Source: Longicatena sp. (GTDB taxonomy: Bacteria > Bacillota_I > Bacilli_A > Erysipelotrichales > Erysipelotrichaceae). From it: a stretch of 20,069 nt of DNA. Positions 9,026-16,516 of the stretch are shown piece after piece. How positions within the stretch are numbered: the stretch's first letter is position 1; every line of letters starts with the position of its first letter. The DNA lies in assembly GCA_020025055.1 (NCBI GenBank), contig JAHHST010000019.1:1-20069 (forward strand), written 5' to 3'. Below the pieces are notes generated by a model. That model was not told the origin of the DNA. It worked only from the letters and a program-made list of their open reading frames with translations, and made no database searches. The translations under genes and the position numbers were made by a program.

Positions 9026-9056
9026 AGCGATAAAGGTGGTGCCCCCAATTACCGCT
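9026..9056 (-). other. intercistronic hairpin between tenI-thiE and thiD
   Basis: On the minus strand AGCGGTAA pairs with TTATCGCT as an eight-base stem with one G-T pair. It encloses a loop containing GGGGG and CACCACC, notably GC-rich for this DNA. The stem is followed by A residues, so it is not an intrinsic terminator. It ends about 17 bases before the thiD SD and may influence mRNA processing or translation. Function unknown. Confidence 0.4.
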
Positions 9057-9061
9057 TTGTT

Positions 9062-9697
9062 CTAAATTAATTTTTTTACTTTTTCTTTTAATTGTTTTGT
9101 TGCTTTTGTTACATCATCAAAACCAAAGATAGCAGATACAACTGCTACTCCTGCAACTTCACAATTCTTGATATAATCTACATTTTCATAAGTAATTCCA
9201 CCAATTGCTACCACAGGAATTTTTACCCCATTTGAAATGATCTTAAATTCTTCTTTTGTAATACGTTTCGCATTTTTCTTAGTTGGAGATGGAAAAACAG
9301 CTCCAACTCCCAAATAATCAGCTCCAGCACGCTCTGCTTTTTGTGCCTGTTCCAATGTTTTAGCAGTTGCGCCAATAATAAACTCATCTCCACATAATTG
9401 ACGAATCTTTGCGACTTCCATATCCTCTTGTCCAACATGAACCCCATCTGCACCACTTGCAATTGCCACTTCAACATTATCATTGATAATTAATGGAACA
9501 TGATACTTATGACATAGTTCTTTTATTTCTTTTGCTTCCTTTAACAATTCCTCTTTACTTAAGTTTTTTTCACGCAATTGAATCAGCGTAGCTCCTCCAA
9601 TCAGCGCTTCTTCTACTTGTTGCATCATTGTTTTATCTTTTAACAATGATCTTTCTGTAATACCATAAATTAATAATTGTTCTTTTTTAAATTTCAT
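9062..9697 (-). other. thiE: possible internal translation start giving free ThiE
   Basis: Within the fused ORF, at the boundary of the two domains, an in-frame ATG (9695-9697) is preceded by AAGGA (9705-9709) at seven bases. Starting here gives a 211-residue product beginning M-K-F-K-K-E-Q, the normal length for a stand-alone ThiE. It may be a relic of two separate genes whose stop was lost, or a working second start giving both fused and free ThiE. Translation from it is inferred from sequence only. Confidence 0.5.
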
Positions 9698-10297
9698 TAT
9701 CGTTTCCTTCTGTAGTTTATTCATATAGGATTTCACATTTTCACATTTCATAAATCCGCTCATAATACATCCACCAACTGCCTTCGTTTGTTTTAAATAA
9801 GCAAAATTATCAGAGTTAATACCTCCAATTCCATAAACAGGAAGGTTTGTTTCATTACAAACAGACATAAGAAATGAAATTCCTCTTGGTGCTAATCCCT
9901 TTTTACAATCTGTTGGAAAAATATGTCCTGCAATAATATATGTGCATCCTAATGCTTCTGCAACTCTTACATCCTCTATGGAATGACAAGATGTTCCTAT
10001 CATTTGAAATAAATTTTTATCATCTTTGCTCATTGTTTTTAAAATAGATAAAGGAGTATGAATATATGAATGATGCAATCGTTTCGCTACTTCTATAAAT
10101 GTATGTAATATACAATGTACATCATATTCATTACATAAAGAAATCACTTTTTTTGCTAAAACTTCATACTCTTCTTCTTGTAAATCCTTTTCTCTTAAAA
10201 TAATTGCTGTTGGATGTTGTTCACAAATATTTCTTATTTGATCTAAAAAACGATTTTCACATAAATTCCGATTTGTTATACAAATTACTCTACACAT
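9062..10297 (-). CDS. TenI-like thiazole tautomerase fused to thiamine phosphate synthase ThiE
   Basis: This ORF has two TIM-barrel halves of the ThiE/TenI family. The N-terminal half (about residues 1-196) lacks the usual ThiE motifs but has the TenI signature G-H-I-F-x-T-D-C-K-K-G near residue 125, including the His used by thiazole tautomerase. The C-terminal half (about 201-411) is a normal ThiE: Q-L-R-E-K-N (about 240), N-D-N-V, G-V-H-V-G-Q-E-D, V-F-P-S-P-T-K and A-I-G-G-I. It should isomerise the ThiG product and then couple it with HMP diphosphate to form thiamine phosphate. I chose the ATG at 10297, which overlaps the thiH stop and gives a TenI-like N terminus; an ATG at 10309 is also in frame. 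An internal ATG with an SD opens the ThiE half at 9697. Confidence 0.9.
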   Translation of the reverse strand: MCRVICITNRNLCENRFLDQIRNICEQHPTAIILREKDLQEEEYEVLAKKVISLCNEYDVHCILHTFIEVAKRLHHSYIHTPLSILKTMSKDDKNLFQMIGTSCHSIEDVRVAEALGCTYIIAGHIFPTDCKKGLAPRGISFLMSVCNETNLPVYGIGGINSDNFAYLKQTKAVGGCIMSGFMKCENVKSYMNKLQKETIMKFKKEQLLIYGITERSLLKDKTMMQQVEEALIGGATLIQLREKNLSKEELLKEAKEIKELCHKYHVPLIINDNVEVAIASGADGVHVGQEDMEVAKIRQLCGDEFIIGATAKTLEQAQKAERAGADYLGVGAVFPSPTKKNAKRITKEEFKIISNGVKIPVVAIGGITYENVDYIKNCEVAGVAVVSAIFGFDDVTKATKQLKEKVKKLI

Positions 10298-11552
10298 ATA
10301 AATAATCATTCAATACTGGTTGTAATCCTTCATCTTCAATATCTTTATACATTGATTGAATGTTTCTTCCATCTTCAATTTCGAATTGTTCATCCCCAGC
10401 TTCTACTTTATTTTCTTTACCAGTATATTTATTTTCATGATCTCCAATTCCTGTAGAAACTCCTGCAGATACTTTTGTAGCCGCAATCTTTACAATTCCA
10501 TTTCTAAATGAAGCACTTTCTCTTGATGACACAGTAATTCCTGCAAATGGTAAAAAAATACGATACGCACAAATAATCTGGCACAATTGTGTTTCATGTA
10601 CATCTAATGGATGAATTTTATCATTATTTATAATTGGACGAAGTCGAGGGCAAGACAACGAAATTTCTGCATGTGGATATTTTCGCTGAATGTAATATGC
10701 GTGTAATCCTGTTGCTAAAGCATCTTTTCGAAAATTAGAAAGTCCTAATAAAGCGGAAAAAGCAACTCCACGCATGCCACCCATTAAGGCTCTTTCTTGT
10801 GCATCAAATCGATATGGCCAAATACGTTTATGTCCCATTAAATGCAAAGTCTCATATTTATCTGTATCATATGTTTCTTGAAATACTGTAACATAATCTA
10901 CACCACATTCATGTAAATAACGATATTCATCTGAGTTTATTGGATAAATTTCAATTCCTACATTTTTAAAATACTTACGAGCTAATTTACAAGCCTCTCC
11001 AATGTACTCCACACTACTTTGTGCCCGACTCTCTCCTGTTAAAATTAAAATTTCTTCCATTCCTGAATCCGCAATTACTTTCATTTCATGTTCTATTTGT
11101 TCTCTATTTAATTTCATACGATGAATATGATTGTAACAATTAAAACCACAATATACACAATAATTTTCACAGTAATTCGCAATATACAATGGTGTAAATA
11201 TATATACGTTATTTCCAAAATGCTTTCTTGTTTCCATTCTTGCTTTTTGAGCCATTTCTTCTAAAAACGGTTGTGCTGCAGGGGATAGTAAAGCTTTAAA
11301 ATCATCAATCGTACATACATCGTGCTGCAATGCTGCACGAACATCTTTAGCAGTATATTGCTCATAATCATATTCTTCCATTTCTGACATTACTTTTCCA
11401 CAAATATCTGAATGAATATTTTCCATTCCTGGTAAATATTCCATATGATTTACACGTGATTCTGGATTGGTTTCTAGCTCATGCTTTTTTGCTAAAGCTT
11501 TTGGTGTTAAAAATTCTGAATCGATTAAAAATTGATTTTCTTGTTGTTCCAT
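10290..11552 (-). CDS. thiH: 2-iminoacetate synthase ThiH
   Basis: ThiH is a radical SAM tyrosine lyase that cleaves tyrosine to p-cresol and dehydroglycine (2-iminoacetate), the glycine-derived part of the thiazole ring. The cluster-binding motif Cys128-X3-Cys132-X2-Cys135 lies in an N-Y-C-E-N-Y-C-V-Y-C-G-F context, as in ThiH. The 420-residue length is slightly above that of typical ThiH, with the extra residues at the N terminus. SD AGGTGA precedes the ATG. It starts nine bases after the thiG stop, and its last codons overlap the start of the TenI-ThiE ORF, suggesting translational coupling. Use of ThiH rather than the glycine oxidase ThiO fits an oxygen-avoiding lifestyle. Confidence 0.95.
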   Translation of the reverse strand: MEQQENQFLIDSEFLTPKALAKKHELETNPESRVNHMEYLPGMENIHSDICGKVMSEMEEYDYEQYTAKDVRAALQHDVCTIDDFKALLSPAAQPFLEEMAQKARMETRKHFGNNVYIFTPLYIANYCENYCVYCGFNCYNHIHRMKLNREQIEHEMKVIADSGMEEILILTGESRAQSSVEYIGEACKLARKYFKNVGIEIYPINSDEYRYLHECGVDYVTVFQETYDTDKYETLHLMGHKRIWPYRFDAQERALMGGMRGVAFSALLGLSNFRKDALATGLHAYYIQRKYPHAEISLSCPRLRPIINNDKIHPLDVHETQLCQIICAYRIFLPFAGITVSSRESASFRNGIVKIAATKVSAGVSTGIGDHENKYTGKENKVEAGDEQFEIEDGRNIQSMYKDIEDEGLQPVLNDYLYV

Positions 11553-11563
11553 ATATCATTCAC

Positions 11564-12340
11564 CTAGTCTCTTAAAAATCCTGTTAATGGATCTGATGCA
11601 GAAGCTCCACGTACTAGAACTCTTCCAAGTCCTGACAAATATGCTTTTCTTCCTGCCGCAATGGCATCTTTAAATGCTGAAGCCATTAATGGTAAATCTC
11701 CTGCAGTTGCAAGTGCTGTATTTGCCATAATTGCTGCTGCTCCCATTTCCATTGCTTCACATGCTTGTGATGGTGCACCAATTCCTGCATCTACAATAAT
11801 TGGTAAATCAATTTCATGAATTAAAATTTGAATAAATTCTTTTGTTGCAAGACCTTTGTTAGAGCCAATTGGAGAAGCTAAAGGCATAATTGCTGCTGCT
11901 CCTGCCTCTACTAAATCACGCGCAACATTTAAATCTGGATACATATAAGGTAATACAATAAATCCTTCATCTGCTAAGATTTTTGTTGCTTTAATTGTTT
12001 CTTCATTATCTGGCAATAAATATTTTGTATCTCGCATAATTTCAACTTTAATAAAATCTCCACATCCAAGTTCTCGTGCAAGTCTTGCAATACGAACTGC
12101 TTCCTCTGCATTTCTTGCCCCTGATGTATTTGGAATCAAAGTAACTCCTTCTGGAATATAGTCCAAAATATTTTCATGTTCCTTCGTATTCGCTCTACGA
12201 ACTGCCAATGTAATCATTTCTGCACCAGCATCTTTTACCACTGCTTCAATTAAATTTAATGAATATTTTCCACTTCCTAAAATAAAACGAGACTGAAATT
12301 CATGTCCTCCAATGATTAATTTATCATCATTTGTATTCAT
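11564..12340 (-). CDS. thiG: thiazole synthase ThiG
   Basis: ThiG condenses 1-deoxy-D-xylulose 5-phosphate, dehydroglycine and sulfur from ThiS thiocarboxylate into the thiazole phosphate carboxylate. It is a TIM barrel of 258 residues, the standard length. Lys98, in F-I-K-V-E, is the expected Schiff-base lysine. The phosphate-binding end carries I-V-D-A-G-I-G-A-P-S and A-N-T-A-L-A. The start overlaps the thiF stop by 14 bases, and an A/G-rich SD (AAGGAAAAG) sits inside the end of thiF, pointing to coupled translation. ThiG works in complex with ThiH or ThiS. Confidence 0.96.
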   Translation of the reverse strand: MNTNDDKLIIGGHEFQSRFILGSGKYSLNLIEAVVKDAGAEMITLAVRRANTKEHENILDYIPEGVTLIPNTSGARNAEEAVRIARLARELGCGDFIKVEIMRDTKYLLPDNEETIKATKILADEGFIVLPYMYPDLNVARDLVEAGAAAIMPLASPIGSNKGLATKEFIQILIHEIDLPIIVDAGIGAPSQACEAMEMGAAAIMANTALATAGDLPLMASAFKDAIAAGRKAYLSGLGRVLVRGASASDPLTGFLRD

Positions 12341-12992
12341 ATTCTTTTCCTTCTTTCTTTTCTATTATTTGTAATACTTTATGTGCTTGATGCGATGCAC
12401 ACACCATGACTCTTGATGAAACCAATCCAATATCATCATTTACATCACTTACAAAATCCCCACATATATAAAAATAACTTGTAATCTTTTTTGTTTTTAC
12501 GTCATTTGCATCAAACATTCCCGCCATCCCTGATGCAGCAATCATATATTTATTAGGAAACTTTTCTAAAACCTGATTTACTAACATTGCTTTTGCTTCC
12601 GCCCGATCAAATGCTTCGCATATAATCTCATCCTTTTTTAAAATTTCTTCCACATTATGCTCATTTAGCATTACTGGATCTACTGTAATTGTTATAAATG
12701 GATTTATTTTTAATAAATTCTCTTTCAATGCAGTTGTTTTCTTCATTCCTATTTGTGATAAATTATACTGTTGTCGATGAATATTCGTAAGATCTACAGC
12801 ATCATAATCAATAAGATGTAAATATCCAATTCCTGCTCTTGCAAGTGCAATTGCAATGTTAGAACCAAGTCCCCCTAATCCACAAATTGCTACCTTAGAT
12901 TGTCTCAATTTCTTTTGAAATTCTTTTCCATGTCGCTTTTCTAAAGCACGATAATATGCTTCTTCTGTAATTTTATTATCCTCCTCCAACAA
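12327..12992 (-). CDS. thiF: ThiS adenylyltransferase ThiF (short type)
   Basis: This is an E1-like protein that adenylates the ThiS C terminus so that it can be loaded with sulfur. The nucleotide-binding loop G-L-G-G-L-G-S-N lies near residue 40, followed by D-Y-D-x-V-D-x-x-N-x-x-R-Q, the Asp/Arg pattern of ThiF/MoeB enzymes. At 221 residues or less it is the short 'family 2' form, and I see no paired CxxC zinc sites. There is no ATG near the start. TTG at 12992 has GGAGG nine bases upstream within thiS. ATT at 12971 lies eight bases after GGAGGAGG and would remove seven residues. It overlaps the end of thiS. Confidence 0.9.
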   Translation of the reverse strand: MLEEDNKITEEAYYRALEKRHGKEFQKKLRQSKVAICGLGGLGSNIAIALARAGIGYLHLIDYDAVDLTNIHRQQYNLSQIGMKKTTALKENLLKINPFITITVDPVMLNEHNVEEILKKDEIICEAFDRAEAKAMLVNQVLEKFPNKYMIAASGMAGMFDANDVKTKKITSYFYICGDFVSDVNDDIGLVSSRVMVCASHQAHKVLQIIEKKEGKEYEYK

Positions 12993-13170
12993 AACTTACA
13001 ACCTCCAAAGAATCATTTTCTTTTAAAATAAATGTTTCATACTGTGATTTTGGAACGATATTACCATTACACTCAACTGCTACTCTTTGAGTATTATAAT
13101 TTTCAGATTGTAAATAAGTGAAAATACTCATTCCCTCTACAGCTTTTTGTTCGCCATTAATTTTAACCAT
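12976..13170 (-). CDS. thiS: sulfur carrier protein ThiS
   Basis: ThiS is a small ubiquitin-like protein that carries sulfur as a C-terminal thiocarboxylate to ThiG. It has 64 residues, the family's usual size, and ends in F-V-G-G-G, giving the required terminal Gly-Gly. The start is an ATG with a GGGAG SD about ten bases upstream. It is the first gene of the operon, just after the TPP riboswitch terminator. The three terminal glycine codons read GGAGGAGGA, which is also a strong SD-like sequence over the thiF start region. Confidence 0.94.
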   Translation of the reverse strand: MVKINGEQKAVEGMSIFTYLQSENYNTQRVAVECNGNIVPKSQYETFILKENDSLEVVSFVGGG

Positions 13171-13191
13171 AAACTCTCCCTTCTAATAAAA

Positions 13192-13233
13192 CAAAAAAAC
13201 CGTATGCTACATAAGATAACATTACGGTTTTTA
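13192..13233 (-). terminator. riboswitch-controlled attenuator before thiS
   Basis: On the minus strand AACCGTAATG and CATACGGTT form a stem (one bulged A) around a 13-base loop, followed by seven T. It lies between the TPP aptamer and thiS, as expected for an expression platform that stops transcription when TPP is bound. Confidence 0.85.
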
Positions 13234-13244
13234 TTCCTATTCCA

Positions 13245-13326
13245 TCATCCCTACGTTAGCATTACCTAAATCAGGTTATGGGTCGAAGGTCACACCTTCC
13301 TCTCAGCCTGTTTACAAGCTCCCCTT
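13245..13326 (-). promoter_or_regulatory. TPP riboswitch (THI element)
   Basis: The minus strand shows GGGGAGCTTG, then CTGAGA (13306-13301). The second conserved block, from ACCTGAT through GGTAATGCTAACG to TAGGGA (about 13277-13249), follows. These are the invariant pyrimidine- and pyrophosphate-sensing parts of the TPP aptamer. A terminator follows, so high TPP should switch off the whole thi operon by premature termination. Confidence 0.96.
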
Positions 13327-13337
13327 TTTACAAGCAG

Positions 13338-13366
13338 ATTATAACGCCAAATGAAAGCAATTACAA
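13338..13366 (-). promoter_or_regulatory. promoter of the thi operon
   Basis: On the minus strand TTGTAA (13361-13366) and a perfect TATAAT (13338-13343) are 17 bases apart. The start site near 13331 lies a few bases before the TPP aptamer. Confidence 0.75.
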
Positions 13367-13451
13367 TACTATACAATAAATTATAAACAAAACATATCTT
13401 AGCATTCAACGATAAAATACACTTACTCTTTTAATGAATTCTGTTTCTAAT

Positions 13452-13661
13452 TCATTCTATCTTTTTTACGATGTTTTCTAAAAGCATGGCCAATGTTTCT
13501 GCTCCTATTAGAATATCCCATAATAATGCCATATTCATGAAAACACCAGTATATTTTAGTTTATCCTTTACTCTTTTTTCAAAATAAAACAATTCATTCA
13601 AAAAAAACTTTTTTATTTGTGTATTCAATAATCTTTCCTTGCTATAAGCATAATTTAAAAG
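13452..13661 (-). pseudogene. decayed C-terminal sorting-signal remnant of a surface protein
   Basis: The minus strand is open for 69 codons ending at a TGA (13452-13454), with no SD-backed start. Its last 39 residues match the tail of the GH20 gene: here K-Y-T-G-V-F-M-N-M-A-L-L-W, there N-P-N-T-G-V-S-M-N-M-T-F-L-W, then I-G-A-E against L-G-A-G and a basic end. The sortase motif is degenerate (Tyr-Thr-Gly) and a Glu and an Asp interrupt the hydrophobic segment. The part upstream is not recognisable. It is most likely the 3' relic of a lost wall-anchored gene, stranded between the thi and pot promoters. Confidence 0.55.
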
Positions 13662-13730
13662 CTATAAATGGCTCTATTCTATCTTTATTATGATAATATA
13701 CATTTTATCTTTATGTTATAAGCAAAATTC

Positions 13731-13759
13731 TTGACACACAAAATTGCAACAATTATTAT
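13731..13759 (+). promoter_or_regulatory. promoter of potABCD
   Basis: TTGACA (13731-13736) and TATTAT (13754-13759) are spaced by 17 bases. Transcription from about 13766 would give a leader of only about 30 bases, with SD AAGGAG (13781-13786) before the ATG at 13796. There is no room for a riboswitch. Confidence 0.75.
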
Positions 13760-13795
13760 TATTAAGATATATAGTAATAAAAGGAGAATTGTACA

Positions 13796-14875
13796 ATGAA
13801 ACCTATTTTACAACTCAAACAAATTACAAAAAGCTTTGGTAATATAGAAGTTTTAAAATCATTTGATATAGATATTTATCCAGGCGAATTCATCACGCTT
13901 CTTGGACCTAGTGGTTGTGGAAAAACAACCACTTTAAGAATCATCGCAGGATTAGAACAACCAGATTCAGGACAAGTTATATTAAATGATAAGGATATTA
14001 CAAATCTTGCTCCAAACAAAAGAGATATTCATACAGTCTTTCAAAACTATGCTTTATTCCCACATATGAATGTGGAAGATAATATTGGATATAGTTTAAA
14101 ACTAAAAAGATATCCAAAAGCTCAACAAAAAAGTGCAATCCATGATGTATTGGACTTAGTTCAATTAGCAGGCTATGAAAAACGAATGCCTAATGAATTA
14201 TCCGGTGGTCAAAAACAACGGGTTGCCATTGCAAGGGCACTCATTAATCAACCAAATGTATTATTACTGGATGAACCTTTAGGTGCTCTTGATTTAAAAT
14301 TACGACGACAAATGCAAAATGAATTAAAAACTTTACAAAAGCAACTAGGAATCACCTTTATATATATTACCCATGATCAAGAAGAAGCATTAAATATGTC
14401 TACCCGTATTGCTGTTATGAAAGATGGAAAGATTGAACAAATAGGAACTCCTGATGAAATATATAATCGACCTAAAACAAGCTATGTTGCACAATTCATT
14501 GGTGAAGCAAATATTTTAAAAGGAGTTGTCACAAAAAAAGAAGATAATACTTTATCTATTTTAATCCAAAATCATAGTATGAAAATTTCTTCTTTAAATT
14601 ATCCTATAAAAGAAAATGATACAATCACTTTTACAGTACGAAGTGAGTCTATTCAATTTTTGCAAACCGCAACATCAAATTGTCTACCTGCAAAAATCAT
14701 ATCAAAAAACTTCTTAGGTGGAATGCTTCGAATTACACTTGAATTACATGATGGAACGACGATTATCGCAAGTCAGTATGGTTTTGATTTTAAATATTCT
14801 ATTCACGATAACGTATATATAACATGGAATCAAGAACATGCGATTCCTATTGATATGGAGAATCATCATGAATAA
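13796..14875 (+). CDS. potA: spermidine/putrescine ABC transporter ATP-binding protein PotA
   Basis: PotA is the ATPase that energises polyamine import through PotB and PotC. It shows Walker A G-P-S-G-C-G-K-T-T at 37-45, the Q-loop Q83, the ABC signature L-S-G-G-Q at 135-139, Walker B L-L-L-D-E-P at 156-161, the D-loop A-L-D and the switch His193. A TOBE-type C-terminal domain occupies about 270-350. The length of 359 residues is normal for PotA. SD AAGGAG supports the start. It is the first gene of a tight four-gene operon, and its stop overlaps the potB start by eight bases. Confidence 0.95.
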   Translation: MKPILQLKQITKSFGNIEVLKSFDIDIYPGEFITLLGPSGCGKTTTLRIIAGLEQPDSGQVILNDKDITNLAPNKRDIHTVFQNYALFPHMNVEDNIGYSLKLKRYPKAQQKSAIHDVLDLVQLAGYEKRMPNELSGGQKQRVAIARALINQPNVLLLDEPLGALDLKLRRQMQNELKTLQKQLGITFIYITHDQEEALNMSTRIAVMKDGKIEQIGTPDEIYNRPKTSYVAQFIGEANILKGVVTKKEDNTLSILIQNHSMKISSLNYPIKENDTITFTVRSESIQFLQTATSNCLPAKIISKNFLGGMLRITLELHDGTTIIASQYGFDFKYSIHDNVYITWNQEHAIPIDMENHHE

Positions 14876-15719
14876 GAAATATAATATATGGTTTTTATTA
14901 TTTCCATTCTATCTATTTTCCATTGTCGTCATTGCTTTTCCACTAATTTATATGGTTCTGTTAAGCTTTCAGACAAGAGCTGATATTTGGGGTGTTATAA
15001 ACGAATTCACATGGAAAAATTATCAAGATATTTTACAACCAACCTACTTACAAACATTTGTACAATCTTTTAAACTTGCATTAACAAGTACCTTTTTGAT
15101 TAGTATAATTGGATATCCATTTGGATATTTTATGGCAAAGCTTTCAAAAAAATGGAAAAAAAGGATGTTACTTTTATTAATGATTCCATTTTGGACAAGT
15201 TCCCTTATACGTCTATATGGATGGATTATTATCTTTCGTACAAATGGACCCCTTGATCAAATTTTAATGTCCCTACATTTGACAAAAGAACCATTACGTA
15301 TGTTATACACTTATCCAAGTGTTTTGATTGGAATGGTGTATATTTTGCTTCCGTTTATGATTTTAGCAGTCTACTCTAGTGCTGAGAAAATGGATTGGAG
15401 TCTTATCGAAGCTGCCAAAGACTTAGGTGCAACCTCTTTTCAAGCATTTTGTACAATCACTATGAAATTAACACTTCCTGGGTTTTTATCTGGGATCATC
15501 TTAACTTTTATTCCTTCTATGGGCTTATTCTTTGTAGCTGATTTATTAGGAGGAAATAAAATTGTGTTAGTAGGAAGTATTATTCAAGAACAATTATTAA
15601 AAGTTCACAATTGGCCTTTTGCAGCTGCATTAAGTGTGATTCTAATGTTGCTTACAACCATTATGATTACATTATATAAACGAATTTCTCATAGTACAGA
15701 ATTGGAGGGAGTCTTATGA
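14868..15719 (+). CDS. potB: spermidine/putrescine permease PotB
   Basis: PotB is one of two integral membrane subunits of the importer. It has about six hydrophobic segments and the ABC permease EAA loop E-A-A-K-D-L-G-A (about residues 181-188), which docks onto PotA. An upstream ATG at 14838 is in frame, but the product from 14868 starts M-N-K-K-Y-N-I-W just before the first membrane segment. A GGAG at about 14857 precedes it, and ATGAATAA overlaps the potA stop, so 14868 is preferred (283 residues). The stop overlaps the potC start as ATGA. Confidence 0.93.
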   Translation: MNKKYNIWFLLFPFYLFSIVVIAFPLIYMVLLSFQTRADIWGVINEFTWKNYQDILQPTYLQTFVQSFKLALTSTFLISIIGYPFGYFMAKLSKKWKKRMLLLLMIPFWTSSLIRLYGWIIIFRTNGPLDQILMSLHLTKEPLRMLYTYPSVLIGMVYILLPFMILAVYSSAEKMDWSLIEAAKDLGATSFQAFCTITMKLTLPGFLSGIILTFIPSMGLFFVADLLGGNKIVLVGSIIQEQLLKVHNWPFAAALSVILMLLTTIMITLYKRISHSTELEGVL

Positions 15720-16507
15720 AAAGTCTAAAGAAACCTTCCCATTGGTTTTTAGCTATTGTTACTTTTATCTTATATATTCCTATCATTGTAGTTGTTGTTT
15801 ATTCCTTTAATGCTAGTAAATTATCTTCTGTTTGGGATGGATTTTCTCTTACTTGGTATCAAACTTTATTTCACGATTCAGAAATGTTTGAAGCACTAAA
15901 AAACAGTCTTATAGTAGCACTCAGCGCAAGTATAAATGCAGCAATTATTTCAACGCTTGCCGCATATGGTTTTACGAAAATAAAACTACGATCAAAATCA
16001 ACAATGGAGCTTATTTCTATGTTACCAATCATGATTCCAGAAATTATTCTTGGTATCGTATTTATGACTTTCTTTTCTTTGATTGGCTTACCATTTGGTA
16101 TGACAACCCTTATAATCGCACATACAACATTTTGTATTCCCTATATTTATATGCTTGTAAAAGCACGTTTTGTAGGCATGGATTCAAGTTTAATTGATGC
16201 TGCTAAAGACTTAGGTGCAAGTGAAAGTAGAGCCTTTTTCGACATCACTTTACCATTACTTTTCCCCGCTATTATATCCGGGATGTTATTAAGTTTTGCA
16301 ATGAGCTTCGATGATGTAATCATCAGTATCTTCGTTACAGGAATTAATATCAATACTTTACCAATGAAAATCTATACACAAATAAAAACAGGAGTAACGC
16401 CTGAAATAAACGCATTATGTACCCTTATGTTACTCATTACTATCGTTATTATGATTTTAGCAAAACGAATACATCACCATAGTAATAAAAAAATAAAAAA
16501 TATTTAG
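15716..16507 (+). CDS. potC: spermidine/putrescine permease PotC
   Basis: PotC is the second membrane subunit, 263 residues with about six membrane segments. It has the cytoplasmic EAA-type loop, here D-A-A-K-D-L-G-A (about 161-168), and the S-F-D-D-V-I-I-S segment typical of PotC. The start overlaps the potB stop (ATGA), with SD GGAGGG just upstream. It is followed nine bases later by potD, so all four parts of the importer are cotranscribed. Confidence 0.94.
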   Translation: MKSLKKPSHWFLAIVTFILYIPIIVVVVYSFNASKLSSVWDGFSLTWYQTLFHDSEMFEALKNSLIVALSASINAAIISTLAAYGFTKIKLRSKSTMELISMLPIMIPEIILGIVFMTFFSLIGLPFGMTTLIIAHTTFCIPYIYMLVKARFVGMDSSLIDAAKDLGASESRAFFDITLPLLFPAIISGMLLSFAMSFDDVIISIFVTGININTLPMKIYTQIKTGVTPEINALCTLMLLITIVIMILAKRIHHHSNKKIKNI

Positions 16508-16516
16508 GAGGATTTT

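Noticed and set aside
9026..9056. Hairpin as an intrinsic terminator inside the thi operon
   Set aside because: It is not followed by T on the coding strand, and thiD and thiC would be left without a promoter.
9697..10297. The first half of the TenI-ThiE ORF as a second genuine ThiE
   Set aside because: It lacks the substrate and pyrophosphate motifs kept in the second half but keeps the TenI signature, so tautomerase is the better call.
13372..13730. A small real gene in the thi-pot spacer
   Set aside because: The only open frame (13452-13661) has no start with an SD and its end is a degenerate copy of the sorting tail, so it is listed as a relic.
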